Positions 25,501 to 37,077 of a DNA stretch of 64,000 bases are shown in pieces. The position numbers were made by a program, and so were the translations under genes. The notes under the pieces were generated by a model. The model saw only the letters and a list, made by a program, of their open reading frames with translations. It had not been told where the DNA came from and made no database searches. Position 1 is the stretch's first letter. Every line of letters begins with the position of its first letter. Location of the stretch: assembly GCA_013396635.1 (NCBI GenBank), contig WBMW01005644.1:1-64000 (forward strand), in the 5' to 3' direction. This stretch comes from Penelope pileata (Eukaryota; Chordata; Aves; Galliformes; Cracidae).

Positions 25501-26369
25501 AGACAAGGAATCTTAATTGGGGAATATTTTACCTATGTAGTTGTGAGAAGCTTTTCTAAAAGGAGAGAAGGAGATAGGGAGATTAAATCTCTGTAATACA
25601 CAGCATTTTGATTATTCCTAAAGATAACAGCTGTTGAACATTTAAAAAGTTAATCAAATTTTCTAGTATCATTTCTTTTTTGTGCAATTCCATGCAAAAT
25701 CCAAGGTTGATTCTACTTTCAAATATAACAAGCAACACTTCATGCAGATTAACAACCTTGGTAAAAAAATCAGAAGTACACATGTAACTTTGAATCCTAA
25801 ATTGCATTAACTTCCAAAACAAAGACAGACTGTTCTGTTAGTATTTGTATCAGCTTATTAGATATTCCATGGCTATTTTGTCCTGAAGATTCATCCATTC
25901 TTCTCTGTGATTAAGTTGAAATCTAGTAGCAAGTTTCTATTCTAAGAAAAAAATGAGCTTAGTGTTTCTTAAATATCATTGGCATGTTTATTTGGCCATG
26001 CTTCTTTGTGAACAGAGGCCTTGTTTTGTAGAGCAGTGTCTGAAGCTTTTATCTATGTCTTGTATGCTATATATATACACTTGTACTTTGACACAGTTCA
26101 TATGATTGTAATTTATTTATATCACTTCTGTGCTTCACATGTAAACTTCAAAATCTCTGAGAATCGGAGAGAAAGTGCAAAATTTCAGTTGCAGAAAAAG
26201 GCAAATATCTTTAAAATGTGATTAGGCGACTTCAGCTTCCACCACCAAAGGCAAACTAATTCAGAGTACAAAATAGAGGTCATAACGTTATCATCGAAAG
26301 TTGTGTTTGCCCACATATTCAATATTAAGTACAGCTCTTGTTCTCTTAGGAAAGATGATAATAACAAAA
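19532..26369. other. AT-rich intergenic DNA, no gene seen
   Basis: About 6.8 kb without a recognisable gene or transposon. Small simple sequences include three imperfect copies of TCTTCTTATCAAT near 19689-19726, a T tract at 21319-21335, and (CT)n followed by T10A10 at 22092-22129. Reading frames of 60-92 codons occur on both strands but none shows a motif or likely splice context. Confidence 0.55.
22092..22129. repeat. (CT)n microsatellite joined to T10A10 palindrome
   Basis: Pyrimidine dinucleotide repeats end in ten T followed by ten A, a perfect self-complementary tract. Probably length-variable between individuals. Confidence 0.85.
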
Positions 26370-26800
26370 AAGAAATCAGAAAAAGGAAGCAAAGATGCTG
26401 ACAGGAGTGCTTTCAAGCAAAGGACTTTTCAACTTGGAAAAGAGATGGCAGGAGCCACGGTGAAAGCAAACACTAAAAAGATGGCACTTAAAATAAGGAA
26501 TAACTGCCTTGTTGGACTCCTTGCCAGAGGACATAACAGATTCTAAATTTTACATGGACTCAAGGGAAGGCTGAAAAAGCTAATGGAAAAGAAATCCATT
26601 TAGATTTGCTAAATAGATGAAGTTCACATCTAGCTCAGTTCTGAGGCTGGGAAACAGATCAGAGAAAGAATCCTACTTTACCCTGGTCCCATTAATCCCC
26701 AATTGTGCATGCATGGCAATCACTGGAAGCAGCACATTGAGCTAAACGGTCTTTCACTCTGACCAAGTACAGCCTTTTCCGTCTTCTTATAACCTTAAAC
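26370..26800 (+). mobile_element. Ancient CR1-like LINE 3' end
   Basis: Diverged blocks occur in the order expected for the 3' end of old amniote CR1 families. These are CAACTTGGAAAAGAGATGGC (end of the RT C-terminal region), GGACTCCTTGCCAGAGGACA, then the terminal CTGACCAAGTACAGCCTTTT followed by CTTCTTATAACC. The tail differs from that of the young avian CR1 copies elsewhere in the window. Assignment rests on remembered consensus motifs and the element is highly eroded. Confidence 0.65.
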
Positions 26801-26987
26801 TGACTCTTCCTTCCTTCATATTCAGTGGAAAATTTCATTTGTCTTCAGTAAGAATTGTGTTACATGCTTAAACAACTGCCTGTCCTTATACATAGAAAGA
26901 GCACCTTTTTGATAACCCCTCGGCCCTCACTAGGGAGTAAATCCTTCCCACATCAGCAAGAGGCACAATGTTCTTCCTATGCAAGTG

Positions 26988-27268
26988 TATCACAGAATAT
27001 CCTAAGTTGGAAGGGATCCACAAGGATCATTGAGTTCAGCTCCTGGTTCCACACAGGACCACACAAAATTCAAACCCTATGTCTGATAGTGTTGTCCAAA
27101 TGTTCCTTGAAGTCTGCAAGCTTGGAGTTGTGAGTACTGCCCTGGGGAGCCTGTTCCAGTGCTTGACCACCCTCTGATGAAGAACCTTTTCCTAACACCC
27201 AACCTGACCCTCCCCTGACATGGCTCCATGCCATTTCCTCACATCTTGTTGCTGCCACCAGAGAGAAG
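26988..27268 (-). mobile_element. CR1 3' end, left part, split by LTR
   Basis: The plus strand starts with TATCACAGAATATCCTAAGT, then TGGAAGGGATCC, the reverse of a CR1 3' tail. It continues through the C-terminal end of ORF2 (CTGGGGAGCCTGTTCCAGTG, CTTTTCCTAACACCCAACCT) to CACCAGAGAGAAG. The same CR1 resumes at 27754 after the inserted LTR. Coding capacity is lost. Confidence 0.88.
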
Positions 27269-27753
27269 TGTCTTAGTTTAACCCAGCGGGCAGCTCAGCA
27301 CCACACAATGGTTTGCCCACACTACCCCAAGAGGGTTGAGAGAGAAAATTTGAAACAAAATAGAACTGTGAGTTGAGATAAACACTACTTCCTAAGACAG
27401 AAAAGGAAAATAAAAACAAAAATGCAATTATACATATATATATATACATAAATATATACACAATGCAACATCCCGTCACCTGCTGACTGATGTCCAGCCA
27501 ATTCCCAAGCAGTGGCCATCCTCTGGCGAACCTCCCACAGTGTTATAGTCTTCCATATGACGACACATGGTATGGAAAAACCCTTTGGTCAACTCAGGCC
27601 AGCTCTGCTGGCTCTGCCCCGCCCCCTGCCACCATAATGGCAGTGGCTCTTCCCCATGGAGCAGCGTGGCTCAACCCTGAGCACTCAGCCATTGTTCAGC
27701 AACAATCAAAACATCAATGTGCTGTTAACACTCTCTTAGCTGAAACTGGGACA
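27269..27753 (-). mobile_element. LTR inserted into CR1 (avian LTR family, copy B)
   Basis: The 485-base insertion starts TGTCTTAGTTTAACCCAGCG and ends GCTGAAACTGGGACA, so it has TG..CA ends. Read on the minus strand these are the usual family ends (TGTCCCAGTTTCAGC .. GGGTTAAACTAAGACA). GAAG occurs immediately before and after it, 5 bases (AGAAG) if the terminal A is shared, as a target duplication. The body shares TGACTGATGTCCAGCC-type and GAGTTGAGATAA-type words with the LTRs at 13162 and 59575. It has an internal (TA)n at 27434-27462. No viral genes are present, so it is a solo LTR. Confidence 0.85.
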
Positions 27754-28350
27754 GAAGAGTTTAGTGGCTCCACTCCCCTTGTGAGGAAGGCCACCTTCCT
27801 CTTGTGTAGGCCACCATGAGGCCTCCCCTCAGCCTCCTCTTCTCTGAGCTGAACAAACTAACGGACCTCAGTCACTCCTCATATATCTTTGCCTTTAGAC
27901 CCTTCACCATCTTCATAGCCCTCTTTTGGATACACTAATCATTTTATGTCCTTCTGATGTTTTAGTGCCCAAACCTGCACACAGTGCTTGAGGTGAAACC
28001 ACATAAGCACAGAGCAGAGTGGGACAAACCCTTCCCTTGCCTGGCTGGCAGCGCTGGGCCTGATGCACGCCAGGGTATGGTTGGATCTTTGGCACTTTGT
28101 CCCTGTTGGCCAGAGCACAGTGCTGACTCATATTCAACTTGTCAGTCAGAACTCCCAGATCCCTTTTCACGGGGCTGCTCTCCAGCCCCAATCTGTACAT
28201 AGATCCAAGGTTGTCCCATCCCAGGTGCAGAATCCAGCACTTGCTTTTGTTAAACTTCAAATGGTTAGTGATTACCCAGCCCTCTAATTTGTCAAGATGT
28301 CTCTGCAAGGCCTCTATCCTCAAGGAATTCAACCGCTCCTGTCAATTTAG
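27754..28350 (-). mobile_element. CR1 ORF2 C-terminal part, right part, split by LTR
   Basis: CR1 resumes after the LTR with CTCCACTCCCCTTGTGAGGA. It continues with GAGGCCTCCCCTCAGCCTCC and CCCTTCACCATCTTCATAGC on the plus strand, which is the reverse of the ORF2 3' half. The minus-strand frame at 28332-27913 shows CR1 words such as LDKLEGWV, FNKSKCWILHLG, RDLGVL and MSQHCALA, then loses similarity by frameshift. It is broken and non-functional. Confidence 0.88.
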
Positions 28351-28815
28351 TGTCTGATGCTGTCAGACACTGACCAGCATCTTGGGCACACCTTGCAGCC
28401 TGAGACCTGGCCGGTCGCATGTTCCCTCGGGAGCTGTGTCTGGCTAGCTGTGTCAGTTTCTGTGGCTTGAGAGGCCACAGTGGATGCAGAGGACATGGCT
28501 TTCTGTTGAGTGTGTGCTATTACCAGAGCTCCTTGTGAGTGGGTTACAATCACCATTGGAAAGGGCAGTGACAGTGCCCTCCCACCCTGACTGCCCATCC
28601 TGCGGCTCACCCTGGCCTCAGTGCTCCCCAGGGTCACCTCTGTACATGTAGGCAATAGCTGCCATGCTCCTGGCCCCACACAAACCCTGAAAGCCTCTCT
28701 CTGAGTGCTGCCAGATGCCCACGGGTCTGTGCCTCCTCTGGGTTCTCCCTGATTCAGTAACACCTCATGTGCCACCATTCCCTGCTCTGCTGCAGAGCAC
28801 ACCTGCACTGGAGCT
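28351..28815 (-). pseudogene. GC-rich block, probable CR1 5' region with ORF1 start
   Basis: This block is much richer in GC than the flanks and lies directly upstream, in the minus sense, of the CR1 ORF2 fragment at 27754-28350. A 153-codon minus-strand frame at 28347-28808 includes MVIVTHSQGALVIAHTQQKA and later VQ/GQVSGCKVCPRC, which resembles my recollection of the beginning of avian CR1 ORF1 (MVVTRSQ.. and a CPRC motif). If so, the locus is a CR1 whose ORF1 start is joined to the end of ORF2, with more than 2 kb lost between. The assignment is from memory. A different repeat family is possible. Confidence 0.5.
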
Positions 28816-31800
28816 GATTAGATTCCCCTGAAGGTTTGGCCAATTACATTGTTCTTTAATATGGCTTGAAAGTTCATTGCAAGTTCGGTTTAGGATTTTT
28901 TTGTGTGTGTTCTTTCTTGCCTGTTTGATTTACTTGGCCACTCTCGGTATGACATTTCTTAAAATAAATACGAATCTCCTTGCAGATCTTATATAACTCG
29001 ATCTTCCATTCCATTCTACATGCCTATACTGAAACACAAGCAGCACTGTGCATTCATGCAGCAGAAAAGACAGCCAGTAGCATGAACTGCTGTGCACTTT
29101 AGAAGAAACAAGGAAGCAAATCAATTAGAGTAAACAACAGACTACTACTTTTCCAACAATCTTGCCTTTACTTTTTAACAGTTGGAATGGCAATCAACTT
29201 CAATGATATCAGTTTTAAACCTTTACTCAGTTTTCACTTGCATGGGTTTGGAATCCAAGGATATTATTTTGAATTCTGTGCTGAAATTCAGAATCATTAA
29301 ATGAAACAGCTGAAACCATTGGAGATTTATGTTTTCACCATTTGAAAGCAGTGTGGGTATCATCCTTTGCGCTTATGCTCTGTAGAACAAAATCCTGTTG
29401 GCAAGGCTTTTCAGGATATGACATTATCAGATCTGGGACACGTACCAAGTTTCAGGATTTGGGTACATGATGTAGCCATGTGATAAACCCGGACCAGTAG
29501 ATTCAGAGCTCATGCAAATGCACCCTGAATAGAAACCAGCCCCAGGAGTATTCTACCATGGGGTTCATCACATAGGTATAGATGTGGTCTAAAGTACTCA
29601 ATTCCTTACAAAACCACAGTAGACACACTACACAAAAATCCCTCACCATTAAGATTTGAATCAGATCTTCAAAGAGAGATATAAATTTAAAGCATAGCAA
29701 CACCTTGGCTTGTCTTTCAGTGCATTAAGTCTATTTTGCTATCAATAGGTACTACTCAATAATTGCTACTCAATACTCAGATCACATAAATAGGTACCCA
29801 GCTAGTTTTTGCACAGCTTTTAAATACAGATCCAAATCCTTCTTTTATTATCAGAACAGGGACTGCCACACTGCCTTGTAACAGAACAAAGTAGTACATA
29901 GTTCAAGCACCAGCCAGTATTTCCCCTTTGTGTTCCTGATTGCAGGCTGATTACGTAACACGAATGAGAACTTTCATTTATTTATCTAAATGAACAGATG
30001 CCAAAACAGAAAATGGAAGAGGTTAAATCTTTAAAGAGATCACTTTTTCCTACAATAATGGGGCTGTGAGCAGTGTTCTTTTCAAAGCTACTGAAAGGAA
30101 AGCAGGATGGGGGCTGGGGAAGCAGAGAGGAGCACAATGCACTGCATAGGCTGTGTTTTACAGTAGCTATCTTCTGGCTCACCTCCCAGGTACTATGCTG
30201 TCCTGTCATTGTGATGAAGTCTCTGTCCTACACTGAAATCTATTCTGCAGGTAAAAGGCTATCTGTCCTCAGCTTCACTATCAATGATACTATGCAAAGG
30301 TACAGGGGGGAGAGTGTCAGATATTTAGGAAATATACTCCCTGCCTGTTTTTGGAACCATTCCTTAAATGAGAAGGTAATTCTGTTTTTTTAAGGATTCA
30401 AATACTTTGCAGATATTTAACTACAACAACAACAAACAAACAAACAACAGACAATAACAACAACAAAACCTCCACCAATTCAGCATTTCCTGTGAGGCTG
30501 TGAGGACACTTCCAACCAAGGCTCTGCGCAGAGAATCAGAGCTTTTTTTCTTCTTTTTTGTCTTCTTCAATAAGGAGCATGATGTCTGTCTCAAGATGTT
30601 TCATGAGAACACAACAACCCAGAGATGTGATAATGGGCTAAAGTTTCACTCAGAGACTGAATTATGGTTTAACCAGCAGGTCAGGCTCTAAACTATGGGA
30701 CAGGCTTCTTGATTCAGTTTCATTTACACTTAATTTAAAAGCAAAATGAAGTTAGAATTTTAGTTTTGATTAATTATGACAAACAGATGTACAATCACAT
30801 CTTGTACTGAGTAGCTATTCTATTGTATGGTTAAAATTTTAGTGCTGTTAGTGGGTTTCTAACTGAGAAAAATATAAATGAATATACAGCTTCTCAGTGT
30901 TTATTCATTGAAAATAATAAAAAAAACAAATTAGATGAAAAATTGAGAACAAAGGATACAAGCGATGACACATGGTAGGAGTTTGCTACATTAATTTTAT
31001 GTTGTTGTAATCCAATTTTATAATACTGAAGTAGGCAATACAAAGATTTTGCAAATTAGACCCTAACTTTAAAGTATTTCATTTTAATTTCTTGGAATTA
31101 GCAAAGCTTACATCTTACTCACCCTTCCCTGTTATTTTCAGTAACTCATGGATGTGCATATTTTATTCATCTACTCCTAAAAGAAACCTGCGATAAAAAA
31201 AAAAAAAAAAAGAAAACCAAAAGTAACACTCAAAATATTCTGAGATCTAATTTGTCATTAAATAAACATACTATGGCAGTCATTTTCATTTTTGCAAAAA
31301 GTGATTAAATATCATTACAAAATTAAATGAGGCTTTACGGAACCAGTCATGCTGTTCTCCTTCATAGGAACCTGAAAGTATAGCCACATTGCACAGTAGC
31401 TAATTCATAGAAGTGGTATCATTATAAGAATTACAGCAGATGTAACATGTTTCATTTCTGCCTCCTTGCAGATGATTGGAATTTTCAGTCCTGTACAAGT
31501 TATTTGTATCTCCTCCCTTTTCCCTTTTCCCTTCCCTGTTGTTTATCCCAAGCTGCCACTGTCTCCTCATTTGCACTATGTACTTCCTACCTCTCAGCCT
31601 TAAGTCTTGAATTTAGCCTTATGCAGACCATATTTTGGATGTGCATTGGCATACTGCACTAGTTCAGAACCAGTTCATTCAGGACCTACAATGACAGCTT
31701 TCACCACCATAGGAAATTAAGGGAGTCCACAGCCTCCTTAAGAGACCAGAGAACAGCACTCCTCTTTCTCAGTGCCTTAGTCAGCAACTAGCCATGCGGC

Positions 31801-34800
31801 TGACCCTAGCCACAGCTTATTGCTCTGAACCAGAGCCGAAGGTTGTTCAGAAATCTACTATATCAATTTATTTATCTACTTTTAAGTTGTGCTGTGTCAG
31901 GTACTTATGGCCTGATAAACTGAAACTTTGTGTTCCTTATATTCCAGGAAATGACCTTTTCTGTGTGGGATTTTATCCCACACTTCGATGATTTCAATCA
32001 GTCAAGGCCATGGAAGCCATGCAATTACCTCCTATATCATGAGATTAAAAATAATTTTACATGTTTGTATGTTGTTGTTGTTTGTTTGAAAAAGAAAAAA
32101 AAAAACCTTCTCATTTCTGAGTCAGCAGCATGCACACAAATAAGAGACTTACAAGATTTTCCCATCTCCTAGGAAGAAGCATCAGGTTTGGTCTAATTTG
32201 TATTTGTGCCTGCACAGCAAAAGTGGTACTCCTGAGGGTCATTTCATTACATGGACGTCTTGCCATGTATCTTCTCCTCCGGCTATGTCCGTTTTGCTGT
32301 GCTGGGCTGTCAGCAGGGAAAGACACTGCACAAAATTCTCTGCAAAGTCTTCTAATGAAGAAAGAGATGACTCTTTCCACAGCCTGAAGTACGCCCTGTG
32401 AGCACAATAATCTATTGACAGTATACTTTTCGGTAAAACTAAAATGCAACCAATGAAAAGCTCTTGTCTACTCTGTTGACTGGCTCTTCTCTTGAGGCAT
32501 ATCATCACATTTTCTGACTGCCAGTGGATATTGAGCTCAATTAGAAATTTGCACCTCATCTAAGAAGATGACCACATAACAGCAGGATGAGATGTTACAT
32601 TGTGCTTTGATACCATGGTGTGAGAGTCAGAATTCTCATTTTGATATGAAAAGAAACCATTTTTGATACATTTGTCTCCTGGGTAAAGATTTTAGGCCAC
32701 TTTTACAGTCATTTGGTGGTACAGATTGAACGGTACACTGTTTTTAAACTAATATATATATTCACAGTTGATGCTGAATGCAAAATATAAGGAACACTCA
32801 AATCCAGAAGCAATGGTTAATATGATGCACTAATGTAAAATCCATTAGCACTTTCAGCAGGACCTCTATGATGTCTATAACCTAAGAAATGTTTCTATTT
32901 AATAGGATTACAAGGACATAGATTTGAGGAGGATTTCTTTTTGAAGTAGTGTACACAAGTAAAAATACATGCAACCAGTACAGATCACATGCTAAAGACA
33001 TTTAAACTAGTTTGACCCCTGATTATTTAATTTCAGTTCTGTCTGGTCAATTAAATACATTTAAACTTTATAGCTACTCCTTTCTTATTTCAGTATTAGA
33101 AATCTGTATATCAGCAAATTTTGCAGGAGCAAAACTAAGCTAATTTAACAGTGAGGTTATTTAGATGAGTGCATTATTTTCTAACAAGATAAAATCAGAA
33201 CATTCGTCTTTCAACTATAAAGATCTGTAACAATAAAAAATAATAAAATGCTATTAAGTTTGCTTCCTGTGTTTGGCAGTTTTTTTTAAGTGCTATGAAC
33301 AGACTTTTCCTTAGCATAAAAAAAAAAAAAAATTAGCTGTTAGCCACTCTTGCCACAGCTGAAATCACAAAGGTTTCAAGAGATATTGCAGAAGATATGG
33401 TCTACTATAGAATACCAGTTTGGGCTACTCATCAAAATAATAATAATTAATAATGGTATCAATATTAACTGCATTTGTTCTCATGAAAACAAATTGTTTT
33501 GATTTTTCCATTTTTTTATTATTTTAAATAAAAAATGGTATAATTTCAACCAAAATGACAATATAATGTAATATATTGACTATATAAAATAGACAATAAA
33601 CTTGTTAAGAAAAGAAGATTAAATTCTTATGTTTCTTTTCTCTGCTGAAAGAATAAATTTTGAGGTAATTGCTGTAGTTTGCAATCACAGCTATATTTTA
33701 TTTCTCTAATTTGTAACTTGAAGAAATTTTGATAAATTTCTTCACAAAATGCCTGAAAGCATGATTTCCCTTTTTAAAGGAACAGAAAGAAAAAGTAATG
33801 AAACAGTTTGTCAAATTCACTCTAGATAAACAAATGCACATTTCTAAGACAGATAAGTGAATGTGTTATAGGGAAACTACACAGCATAAAGAAATAAGAG
33901 AAACAAATGGTTTTATAATACTTTCAGTAAAAAAAAAAAGTGTTTCATTTGCAAGGAAAACACAAGACATAACCTAAGCTTTTCCCAGTAAGTTTCATAC
34001 ACTAGAGATTGTTTTAATTTTTAAATCCAGAACCATTTCACTGTATTTGCCAAGAGCATTAATCACTGTAAAATCTCTCTGCACTCCACTGCATACATCT
34101 CCTGTGTAAGATAGCTCCACACTGCAGCCATTGCCTGCTTACCGGCATTCTTTTTCCCAAACTTAGCAGGACATTATGGGTTTGATGATACGCACACACA
34201 ACTTATGCACTGCAAATGACTCTGTTTAAGTTGTACGATTCAATTAAAAGAAGAGATGTGAGCTAATTAAATTCAACTTCCATTCTCCGATAGAATTTGC
34301 TACAAGCCATATGAAGGTTACTTAACTTTTGATCTCTAAAACATAGATGTTAATGGTTATTTTAACAGGTAGACTACGAGCTTTGGAGTTAGATTTCTCT
34401 CAGTGCTCTGACACTTGTTACTAATAATACACTTGTAACCGTAACAAAAAATTAAAAAACAATTGAGTTACTGAAACTTCACTGATAATATGATATAAAA
34501 GCCAAAAAGTACGCGAGTAACTGCAATGTATCTAGATATGAGTAAGGCTACCTTTTTCATGAGGCTATTCTATCTCTTCAGTTAAAAGTTGCTTGTGTAT
34601 TTAGCTGATTCTGCTTCACAAATCCAACAAAATCAGATTGGTGCTACATTTGTTTTTCCGGAGACATTATATAGCATAGATAGTAATAATTGAATAACGC
34701 ACACAATAGCAGCTCTGCTAAAAAGTGGCCCTACAGATATTTTTTCTTTAAATTGTAATTGTGCCTGGATGTCATTAGGGCTTTGGCCATTTATTTACAT

Positions 34801-34832
34801 TTAAAAGTGATTGAATTACTTTTTTTTTTTTT
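28816..34832. other. AT-rich intergenic DNA, no gene seen
   Basis: About 6 kb with no recognisable gene or transposon. Simple sequence: (AAC/AAAC)n at about 30424-30466, A17 at 31195-31211 and an A tract at about 33320-33333. The last 150 bases before the gap look compositionally even and could be conserved non-coding sequence, but this cannot be judged from one genome. Confidence 0.55.
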
Positions 34833-34859
34833 NNNNNNNNNNNNNNNNNNNNNNNNNNN
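34833..34859. other. Assembly gap (27 N) inside a T tract
   Basis: N bases are flanked by T runs on both sides. This is likely a homopolymer that could not be resolved, not missing gene sequence. Confidence 0.95.
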
Positions 34860-36291
34860 TTTTTTTTCCTCTCCCTGGCACTTTTCAATTAGAAATAAAA
34901 TTACATTCAGATTAATTTAAGAGGTACTAAGAGAGTGGCAGATATTATCTATTAAAAACTGTACCTTTGATTTCTAAACTCCTGAAAGGAGATTCTGCAA
35001 AGGATGTTATGAGTCTGCTGCTATGTACATCCAACTGAACTAAATGCAGATGAAGCAGATTGCTGGCAAACACTTTCACCAATCTGCAAACACCAAACAT
35101 CAGAGCTCACTCTTTTTGCTCTAAGATGGCTCTCTACCAATCAATCTGAATGTGTAAATGATACTATTATGTGGCTATTATCAGAGAAACAATGGATACA
35201 AATAGGTAAATTCCAATAAACTGAAGTAAACAGGATCATTCATAAATAAAATTTGCAAATGTACCTTGGAGCAATTTAGAAGTAACAACATACATTTATG
35301 TGACAGCAACTTAAAAACAAAAAACAACAACAACAACAAAAAACTAGTATATAAGAAAATCATGGTACTTTCCATGTGCAGTTGCTCTTTCAGCAGATGG
35401 AAGAAAATTCAGCTTACCCTGGTCTGCAGTTAAAGAGAGTAGTAAGTACACTGAGGAATGGATGATAGTCTTTACAGATCTGATTATGAGAATGGATTAA
35501 TTAAGAATAATTAACAATATTCTGATTGTCTCTAATATGCATTTTTTCACATCAGCTGTTATGCTCAGCAGCAGTGTGGTCCATTCATTAACATGAAATA
35601 ATTCTTTATTATAGAAGTCAATGCTTTCTTTCAAATGCTTCAATAAAGGATGTTAGTAGTTGAGAAAAAAATCAATAATTAATCTATACCCAGCAGGAAA
35701 ACCTGCATCCTCTCACTGAAAGGCATCCTTTTCTGCCAACAAGGCTATTACAGAGATACACTAGGTAATAACTAGTTACAAATTAACACAGGTTGGAAGT
35801 ACAAAAGAAAACCAGTGTTTCTGGGAAAAATAAAAATGAAAATAATAATAAAGAAAACTACAAACATTCAAACAAAAGTTAATTTTACCTTATTTACCCT
35901 TCAGTACTCTTATGGTAATTTGAAACAATTTTCAGTTGTTCAGTTAAAGTGAATAATGAAGTCTATTTTTCAGGCATTTATGGTGCATGATATGACAGCT
36001 CATTCAGACCTAAATATTCTCACACGGTCTTTCAAGCCTACTCTCTTCAGTAACATAATGTTTTGTTTTTCCTGTTCCTCAGTTCATTTCTGTCTACCTA
36101 TCACAGTCCTCCCAAGTCTTGAAATCAAGTGGCATCTTGTAGAATGAAAGTTATGAAAAGTATAGACTGGAACTTCCTGAAACAAAACAGAATCCCCAAG
36201 AAAATGTAAAAATAGATGAATATTTCAAACTGAAATTCAGAAAAACACAGGATAAAATGTATTTCCAGGCAATCAACACAATGGAAATATA
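34860..36291. other. AT-rich intergenic DNA, no gene seen
   Basis: No gene recognised. A (CAA)n tract lies at about 35322-35341. Confidence 0.55.
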
Positions 36292-36425
36292 AAGAGAGGA
36301 GAGGAGAGGAGAGGAGAGGAGAGGAGAGGAGAGAGGAGAGAGAAATGAATATAACTTCTCTTTTAGAAAACCAATTAAGAATGAAAATATTAATGACTTT
36401 CACAAAAACAAGTGGACATTTATTA
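36292..36425 (+). repeat. (GAGGA)n microsatellite plus flank, first copy
   Basis: A purine-rich GAGGA-type tract is followed by an 85-base non-repetitive flank (36341-36425) ending GTGGACATTTATTA. The same tract and flank recur after a single N at 36426. See the second copy. Confidence 0.95.
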
Positions 36426-36426
36426 N

Positions 36427-36557
36427 AGAGAGGAGAGGAGAGGAGAGGAGAGGAGGAGAGGAGAGAGGAGAGAGAAATGAATATAACTTCTCTTTTAGAA
36501 AACCAATTAAGAATGAAAATATTAATGACTTTCACAAAAACAAGTGGACATTTATTA
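36427..36557 (+). repeat. (GAGGA)n microsatellite plus flank, second copy
   Basis: The 85-base flank at 36473-36557 is identical to 36341-36425, base for base. The purine tracts differ slightly in length. Perfect identity beside a lone N, in DNA that is otherwise old and diverged, suggests a scaffolding overlap that was not merged. It is less likely to be a true tandem duplication. Confidence 0.95.
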
Positions 36558-36984
36558 TCTCTGACAGCCTGCCTTTTATAATGTTCTTGGTATCAGTTTC
36601 CTCAGAGCTCTGTATGTTGGATTTATTCACTTTGAAAGACCTTTCAGGAAACAGTTGGAGACAAATACTGTCAAAAAATTTCTAACAGACAGACACCTTT
36701 GTTTTTACCACACCTCAGTGCTCCTAATGTAATAGACAGTTCCCATGCAACTTTCCAACAACGGTTCGAGATTCCAAAGTTAAAAAAAAATAAAAATAAA
36801 AAGTTACTCATGAAAGTACAGCAACAAGAATTAAATCAGCTACAAAGCTACAAATGATAAGAACATACCACCCACCAACTTTAAAAAAATTCAGCAGTCA
36901 AAAAAAACAAAAGAAAACAAAACAAAACAAACAAACAAAAAAACACATTAAGCCAATTTCACATATAACTACATCAAGATATTT
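36558..36984. other. Intergenic DNA, A-rich
   Basis: No gene seen. An A-rich low-complexity tract (AAAC/AAAAC words) lies at about 36899-36945, near the left boundary of the CR1 cluster. Confidence 0.6.
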
Positions 36985-37077
36985 TTTGGGTGGTCCTCTG
37001 TGGAGCCAGGAGTTGCAGGAGTTGGACTTGAGGGTCATTCTGGATCCCTTCCAACTCAGGATATTCTGTGAATCTAT
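36985..37077 (+). mobile_element. CR1 3' tail fragment
   Basis: Terminal CR1 sequence: GGTCCTCTGTGGAGCCAGGA, then GATCCCTTCCAACTCAGGAT and ATTCTGTGAATCTATGA. The tail variant (AGGATATTCTGTGA) matches the CR1 at 26988 and differs from the CCAAACCATTCTATGA type seen elsewhere. A second CR1 on the same strand follows immediately. Confidence 0.88.

Noticed and set aside
28347..28808. 153-codon minus-strand frame as a host gene
   Set aside because: Position beside CR1 ORF2, GC-rich block edges and CR1 ORF1-like words make a retrotransposon remnant more likely.
36292..36340. GAGGA tract as telomeric-type repeat
   Set aside because: The unit differs from TTAGGG and the tract is short; an ordinary purine microsatellite.
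36125..36535. Reading frame with repeated SLLSSPLLSS words
   Set aside because: It is translated from the GAGGA microsatellite and crosses an N; low complexity, not a gene.
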